Shown: positions 59,842 to 64,000 of the stretch, in pieces
How the letters are laid out: every line of letters starts with the position of its first letter
Position numbering within the stretch: the first letter of the stretch is position 1
Source: Filobacillus milosensis
Lineage (GTDB): Bacteria > Bacillota > Bacilli > Bacillales > Alkalibacillaceae
Direction of reading: 5' to 3'
Length of the DNA stretch: 64,000 nucleotides
Assembly (NCBI RefSeq): GCF_004402015.1
Contig: NZ_SOPW01000014.1
Location: forward strand, 26,875 to 90,874
Made by a program: the position numbers and the translations under genes
The notes under the pieces: generated by a model
What the model was told of the DNA's origin: nothing
What the model saw: only the letters and a program-made list of their open reading frames with translations
Databases searched by the model: none

Positions 59842-61425
59842 ATGTCAATACAAGAAGAAACGAGTAAGCGTCGAACGTTTGCGATTATTTCACACCCTGA
59901 TGCGGGGAAAACAACATTAACAGAAACGTTGTTATTATTTGGTAACTTAATTCGTTCGGCCGGAACGGTTAAAGGGAAGAAATCTGGAAAATTTGCGACA
60001 TCAGATTGGATGGAAATTGAAAAGCAACGTGGTATTTCTGTGACATCAAGTGTGATGAACTTCCCTTATAAAGGACTTCAAGTGAATATACTGGATACAC
60101 CAGGTCACGAGGATTTTAGTGAAGATACGTACCGTACATTAACAGCAGTGGATAGTGTAGTGATGATTATTGATGCAACAAAAGGGATTGAAGCTCAGAC
60201 GAAAAAGCTATTTAAAGTTTGTCGTATGCGAGGCATTCCTATTTTTACTTTTATAAATAAATTAGACCGTGAGGGGCGAGAACCGTTTGATTTATTAGAA
60301 GAAATTGAAGAATTATTAGACATTGAAACGTATCCTATGAACTGGCCAGTTGGTATGGGGAAACGATTCCAAGGTATTTTTGATCGTGATGGCAATCAGT
60401 TTGTTCATTATAGCGGCAATGAACAAGAGACGTTTATTCCATATGATGAACTTAAGAAGCCAGAATATGAAGAATTAGTGTCCAGCGACGAGTTTAAAAC
60501 AGCACAAGATGAGGTGGCGTTACTAGATGAAGCAGGTGATCAGTTTTCAATTGATCAAGTTCTGAAAGGCGAACAAACGCCCGTATTTTTCGGAAGTGCA
60601 TTAGCTCCGTTCGGTGTTCAAACGTTTTTTGATACCTTTATTTCAATGGCTCCACCACCTGCACCAAGAAAAACGACTGAGGGCGTGGTTCAACCGGGTA
60701 ACCCTGATTTTTCAGGATTTATATTTAAAATTCAGGCCAATATGAATCCACAACACCGAGATCGAGTGGCATTTTTAAGAGTTTGTTCTGGGAAATTTGA
60801 ACGTGGAATCAGTGTTAAGTTAGCCAGAACAGGAAAAACAATTAATTTATCACAATCACAACAGTTTGTTGCTTCATCAAGAGACAATATTGAAGAAGCA
60901 TATGCAGGAGATATTATTGGAATATATGATCCAAATGTATATCGAATAGGAGATACGCTACTTGAAGGTAAGGAATTATTTGAATATGATGAATTACCTC
61001 AATTCCCACCAGAACAGTATAAAAGGGTAACAGCTAAAAATGTGATGAAGTCTAAACAGTTCAAGAAAGGTATAGAGCAACTCGTTCAAGAAGGAGCCAT
61101 TCAACTGTTTAAAAAATATAAGACAGAATCCTACATTTTAGGTGCAGTTGGTGAACTTCAATTTGATGTATTTAAATATCGCATGCAAAACGAGTACAAT
61201 TCGGAAGTCCTCTTAGAACCGATTGGAGAGCGTGTACCAAGGTGGTTGAATGAAGAAAAGGTCAATACGGCTCTGTTTGATGAACGAAACATGCTTGTAC
61301 AAGACCGTGAAGGCAACAATGTCGTATTGTTCAAGAATGACTTTGCCTTGCGTTGGTTCCAGGATAATCACCCAGATGTAGAGTTAATTGATTTATATGA
61401 AGTTAATAAATATGATCAGACATAA
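59842..61425 (+). CDS. prfC: peptide chain release factor 3
   Basis: 527 residues, the normal length for RF3. GTPase motifs: [16 protein letters not shown] (P-loop), [15 protein letters not shown] (switch I), [15 protein letters not shown] (G3) and [12 protein letters not shown] (G4), followed by domain II and the RF3 C-terminal domain ([17 protein letters not shown]). RF3-GTP recycles RF1 and RF2 from the ribosome after peptide release. The ATG is preceded by AAGGG inside a possible hairpin; see the leader entry. Confidence 0.97.
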   Translation: MSIQEETSKRRTFAIISHPDAGKTTLTETLLLFGNLIRSAGTVKGKKSGKFATSDWMEIEKQRGISVTSSVMNFPYKGLQVNILDTPGHEDFSEDTYRTLTAVDSVVMIIDATKGIEAQTKKLFKVCRMRGIPIFTFINKLDREGREPFDLLEEIEELLDIETYPMNWPVGMGKRFQGIFDRDGNQFVHYSGNEQETFIPYDELKKPEYEELVSSDEFKTAQDEVALLDEAGDQFSIDQVLKGEQTPVFFGSALAPFGVQTFFDTFISMAPPPAPRKTTEGVVQPGNPDFSGFIFKIQANMNPQHRDRVAFLRVCSGKFERGISVKLARTGKTINLSQSQQFVASSRDNIEEAYAGDIIGIYDPNVYRIGDTLLEGKELFEYDELPQFPPEQYKRVTAKNVMKSKQFKKGIEQLVQEGAIQLFKKYKTESYILGAVGELQFDVFKYRMQNEYNSEVLLEPIGERVPRWLNEEKVNTALFDERNMLVQDREGNNVVLFKNDFALRWFQDNHPDVELIDLYEVNKYDQT

Positions 61426-61491
61426 AAAAGGTAACTGTGACTATAACGGGTGCCGTTAAGAGGCAGGGTCATAACGATAAATATTTTATTT

Positions 61492-61528
61492 AACACGTGA
61501 TTCGCACTGGAATCACGTGTTTTATTTT
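61492..61528 (+). terminator. terminator of prfC
   Basis: AACACGTGATT (61492-61502) pairs with AATCACGTGTT (61511-61521), followed by T-rich tract. Confidence 0.88.
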
Positions 61529-61697
61529 TGATGTTAATTCATCAAGGAATTTGTTCAGAGCTGAAATTAAACGAAGGATAAATAGAAAAATATGTTAAAA
61601 TTTATATAATATATTACAAAATTTGTGAAGGATTGTACTTAAAGTAAACCAGCTAATAGTTTGTCAACTTTTTTTAATAAAAATCTAAAAAAACATA

Positions 61698-61757
61698 TGA
61701 TATACTAAATTTGTGCATGCCAAATAACCTTCCACCAATATGTTGGAAGGTTTTGTA
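61698..61757 (+). promoter_or_regulatory. extended -10 promoter followed at once by a terminator hairpin
   Basis: TGATATACT (61698-61706) is an extended -10. About 20 nt later AACCTTCCA (61726-61734) pairs with TGGAAGGTT (61744-61752) and T-rich sequence follows. The product would be an RNA of about 45 nt, or the leader of a gene displaced by the neighbouring insertion sequence. The same hairpin could terminate the minus-strand transposase. Confidence 0.4.
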
Positions 61758-61793
61758 TATTTTAGTTATATATAGTGAATTACAATCTGTTTA

Positions 61794-63029
61794 TTAAGCT
61801 ATATCCTGGAAAGTCGTTTTGTTTTTGAGTAAGGCAAATATCCAATGTAAAAGCTTATTTACACAGGCAATAACAGCTAACCTAAAAGGCTTTCCTTCTT
61901 CACGCTTTTTATCATAAAATTCCCTTAACTTTTTGTTGCGAGGGAATGTTTCTTTGCTTGTTTTGGTTTTGCGTTTATCACGTATGGCACACCGAACAGC
62001 TAAATACAAGGCATGTCTTAATCTACTAGAACCTCTTTTTGTAATCCGGTTTCTCGTAGCGGAGAATCTGCCAGATTCAAATACGCTAGGATCGACACCG
62101 GCAAATGCTACAAGTTTTTTAGGGTGATTAAACCGATCTATTTCACCTATTTCTGAAATGATTGTGGCGGCAATCTTTTCACCAATTCCAGGAATAGATT
62201 GGATTACCTTATATTCTTCAATGTCTTTAGCTAGGGCATCTATCTGAGCCTCCAACTTTGATAGATGCTCTTTGAATTGAAGAAGCATATCTATATACAA
62301 CTCCAAACTCAACAGGTGACTATGATAGATTGTCTTTTTAAATGGATTACGAGTTGCAGCTTCCCTAAGTTTTTGTGCCTTCTCATAAGCCCATTTTTGT
62401 GAACGACTTGTACATAAATTAGAGATTCGATTTGCCAGCTGATTTTCACTAGTATTTAATATATCTTCTGATGCAGGAAACTCTTGTAGTGTCCTTAAGG
62501 ACACATCTGAATACAGGTCTCCAAATACCCCGTTATATTCTGGGAATACTTGTTCCAATACAGCTTGAAATTGTAATTTTGTTTGCATGTGGTTGCTTGT
62601 TATATTTTCATGCTGCCTTGTGAGGTTACGCAAGTTTAATAGCTTTATCCCTCTCTTTTTGTGGGAGTCTAACTCTTCTTTATAATAAAGCTCACAGAGA
62701 ACATAAGCATCAACTGCATCCGTTTTTACTTTCCTTAGGTTAGAGCCTTTAGCTCTAAACGAAATCAAAGGATTAACGATAATTAATAAATAATTATGTT
62801 CTTCTAAAAATTGAACAACAGGCGTATGGTAATGCCCTGTAGACTCCAAAATGACCGAAGGATATTGACCTGTTAGTTCCTTCAAATGCTTTAGGAATTC
62901 TAATAATGAACTCAATCCCTCACGCGTATGATCAATACTAAAGCTTTTACGGTAAGGCTTTTTCTTGTCCAGAAATGCTTGAACCTGGCTTTCCCCTTTA
63001 GATACATCCAGACCTACGACTGGATCCAT
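61794..63029 (-). CDS. IS110-family DEDD transposase
   Basis: 411 residues from ATG 63029 (GGGAGGAG 7 nt upstream). N-terminal RuvC-like DEDD domain: DPVVGLDVSKGESQVQAFLD (first Asp), VILESTGHYHTPVV (Glu) and RKVKTDAVDAYVLCELY (two Asp). C-terminal Transposase_20 domain: IQSIPGIGEKIAATIISEIG, LVAFAGVDPSVFESGRFSAT and TKRGSSRLRHALYLAV with the proposed nucleophilic Ser. Full length and intact, so the element may be active. Confidence 0.95.
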   Translation of the reverse strand: MDPVVGLDVSKGESQVQAFLDKKKPYRKSFSIDHTREGLSSLLEFLKHLKELTGQYPSVILESTGHYHTPVVQFLEEHNYLLIIVNPLISFRAKGSNLRKVKTDAVDAYVLCELYYKEELDSHKKRGIKLLNLRNLTRQHENITSNHMQTKLQFQAVLEQVFPEYNGVFGDLYSDVSLRTLQEFPASEDILNTSENQLANRISNLCTSRSQKWAYEKAQKLREAATRNPFKKTIYHSHLLSLELYIDMLLQFKEHLSKLEAQIDALAKDIEEYKVIQSIPGIGEKIAATIISEIGEIDRFNHPKKLVAFAGVDPSVFESGRFSATRNRITKRGSSRLRHALYLAVRCAIRDKRKTKTSKETFPRNKKLREFYDKKREEGKPFRLAVIACVNKLLHWIFALLKNKTTFQDIA

Positions 63030-63242
63030 TAAATATCTCCTCCCTAAATAGTTTTCGCCGGTGCCCCTAACCAATCTTGTAATATCACAGCTTCGCTTGT
63101 TAAACGGGATCATGTCCCAACCAGCTAAATCATGTTTTTACAAGTAGGGGGTGAACTGTTTACTTTACGGGGTCAATGCCCCACGGGCAGTTACGTTCTA
63201 CCCCGGCTACTGTTATAATAAAACCATATAAAAAATGGTCAA
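63030..63242 (-). ncRNA. candidate IS110 bridge RNA region
   Basis: Non-coding DNA upstream of the transposase. On the minus strand TTGACC (63237-63242), 16 bp, TATTAT (63215-63220) form a good promoter at the outer end. The transcript would contain hairpins such as GGGG-CATTGA-CCCC (about 63169-63182) and GGGA-CATGA-TCCC (63107-63119). In IS110 elements this region gives the bridge RNA whose loops pair with target and donor DNA. I did not identify the guide loops. Confidence 0.45.
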
Positions 63243-63316
63243 CCAGAATGATCTGGTTAACCTTATATTACGAACGGGGCAGGATAGTTGAAGAAGGAAT
63301 ATGTTGGAGGTGCAAA

Positions 63317-63810
63317 ATGGCAAAAGAATTCTGGAAGGATCTAATGCAGGATGGAAGCGTTACTCTGTTTTGGAATAACAGCATTTATGAAAAAAATATA
63401 TAGAGGCACTAAGATTAGAAGGTTTTGATATACATACATTTGATTGCACTATATGGGAGAAAGATAATTATCATAAAGAGTTAGCCAAAACTCTTGAATT
63501 TCCAGAGTATTATGGTGAAAATTTAGATGCTTTCAATGATTGTTTATCTGATATGATTCCTAAAAATAAAGGCTTTGTATTAGCATTTAGGAACTATGAT
63601 ATTTTCACAAAGAAACACCCTGATATTGCATTTCATATTTTAGACATTATACAAATAAATTCATGGCGATTTCTAATTGAAGGTACGGTTTTATTAGGGA
63701 TTGTTCAATCTAATGATGGTAAATTATCTTTTCCACCATTGGGAGGAATGGATGCTGATTGGAATAGAGATGAATGGCTTAATACAAATAGGGGCTTAAG
63801 GGGCTTATAA
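63317..63810 (+). pseudogene. barstar-family gene with frameshift in an A-run
   Basis: ATG 63317 (GGAGG 6 nt upstream) reads AKEFWKDLMQDGSVTLFWNN SIYEKNI-stop. One extra A in the A7 run (63390-63396) would join it to EALRLEGFDIHTFDCTIWEK and EFPEYYGENLDAFNDCLSDM, and on to GLRGL at 63810. The FPEYYGENLDAFNDCL motif is the barstar (barnase inhibitor) signature. Restored length about 164 residues. No barnase-type RNase gene is within view. Pseudogene, base-call error or slippage. Confidence 0.75.
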
Positions 63811-63979
63811 AATCTTATTAAGCTAATGGAGGCGTTAGTTCAAGAAGGACTTTGCTTAGTGATCAAATATGGGCAGGTTAGCATTCCTGTAGAGCGTTAA
63901 ATTTCAAGTTTGATAAAAAAAGAGTCCCTCGCTAAGATGATTATAGACAAGTAAACCAATTCTTAGGAGGAACTCTTAT

Positions 63980-64000
63980 ATGAAGTATAAAATGCAAAAT
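63980..64000 (+). CDS. start of a gene cut by the window end
   Basis: TTAGGAGG lies 9 nt before ATG 63980; only MKYKMQN is visible. The family cannot be told. Confidence 0.4.

Larger units (their letters stand above)
61426..61793. other. intergenic region, 368 bp
   Basis: Holds a small hairpin (TAACGG/CCGTTA at 61444-61458), the prfC terminator and a promoter-plus-hairpin pair at 61698-61757. No coding frame is supported. Confidence 0.5.
61794..63242 (-). mobile_element. IS110-family insertion sequence (ends approximate)
   Basis: A DEDD transposase gene with about 210-250 bp of non-coding DNA before it and only a short stretch after it, the layout of the IS110 group, which carries its bridge RNA upstream of the transposase. 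IS110 elements lack clear terminal inverted repeats, so the limits are not determinable here. An 11-bp near-perfect inverted repeat at 63237-63262 lies near the presumed upstream edge. Confidence 0.7.

Overview
The window is an AT-rich chromosome segment from an endospore-forming low-GC Firmicute of the family Bacillaceae. Supporting evidence: AGGAGG-type ribosome binding sites, frequent TTG and GTG starts, spore coat genes (CotO, CotZ/ExsY type), two tricistronic gerA-type germinant receptor operons, Ku plus a Bacillus-type LigD, and a gene order that follows the Bacillus subtilis yjbH-yjbI-yjbK-yjbM-nadK-yjbO ... cotO-cotZ ... yjcF-yjcG-yjcH region. I cannot name the genus from sequence alone; dispersed GC-rich repeats of a kind I remember from halotolerant Bacillaceae fit such a relative.

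Layout. 0-3 kb: small membrane proteins, a Nudix hydrolase, a DUF3221-like lipoprotein, a DUF4256 protein and a gene remnant. 3-9 kb: the Spx adaptor, truncated hemoglobin, CYTH protein, small alarmone synthetase, NAD kinase, pseudouridine synthase and a RodA/FtsW protein. 9-17 kb: MgtE, spore coat genes, an MBL hydrolase, YetF-like protein, yjcF-G-H and a PgpA family protein. 17-24 kb: accessory genes, a phospholipase C-like gene with an in-frame stop, and germinant receptor operon 1 whose B gene is frameshifted. 24-33 kb: pyroglutamyl peptidase, zinc-ribbon proteins, 5-oxoprolinase pxpB-A-C, CstA with a textbook cre box, then a four-gene operon led by a gene with an in-frame TGA. 33-42 kb: lipoprotein, an isolated endolysin-holin pair, germinant receptor operon 2 (intact), LigD and Ku. 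42-57 kb: two copies (A and B) of an unrecognised coiled-coil gene module, sulfur genes (rhodanese, persulfide dioxygenase-like), 21-bp tandem repeats, assorted enzymes, an ECF sigma/anti-sigma pair and a Cys-rich putative spore protein. 57-64 kb: FAD oxidoreductase, HxlR regulator, a second copy of the anti-sigma outer domain, prfC with an unusual leader, an IS110-family element and a frameshifted barstar-family gene.

Most unusual points. (1) The operon at 30.66-33.28 kb encodes a small protein with UGA followed by a Cys codon (UGA-Cys at residues 17-18) and a 7-bp hairpin placed as in bacterial SECIS elements, then a protein ending in Cys-Cys-stop, then a Cys-free ArsA-like ATPase: a possible selenoprotein-containing metalloid or redox system, or alternatively a nonsense mutation. 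(2) prfC (release factor 3) is preceded by a start-stop element (RBS-ATG-TAA) directly before a sequence able to pair with the prfC ribosome binding site, which suggests feedback through termination speed. (3) The coiled-coil module occurs intact in locus A and partly decayed in locus B, where its large gene changes frame at a run of nine A.

Several genes carry single-base disruptions (gerB, barstar, coiled-coil B, module B genes) or a stop (phospholipase-like). Some may be sequence errors, some real pseudogenes and some recoding. The raw reads would decide. No tRNA, rRNA or CRISPR array was seen.
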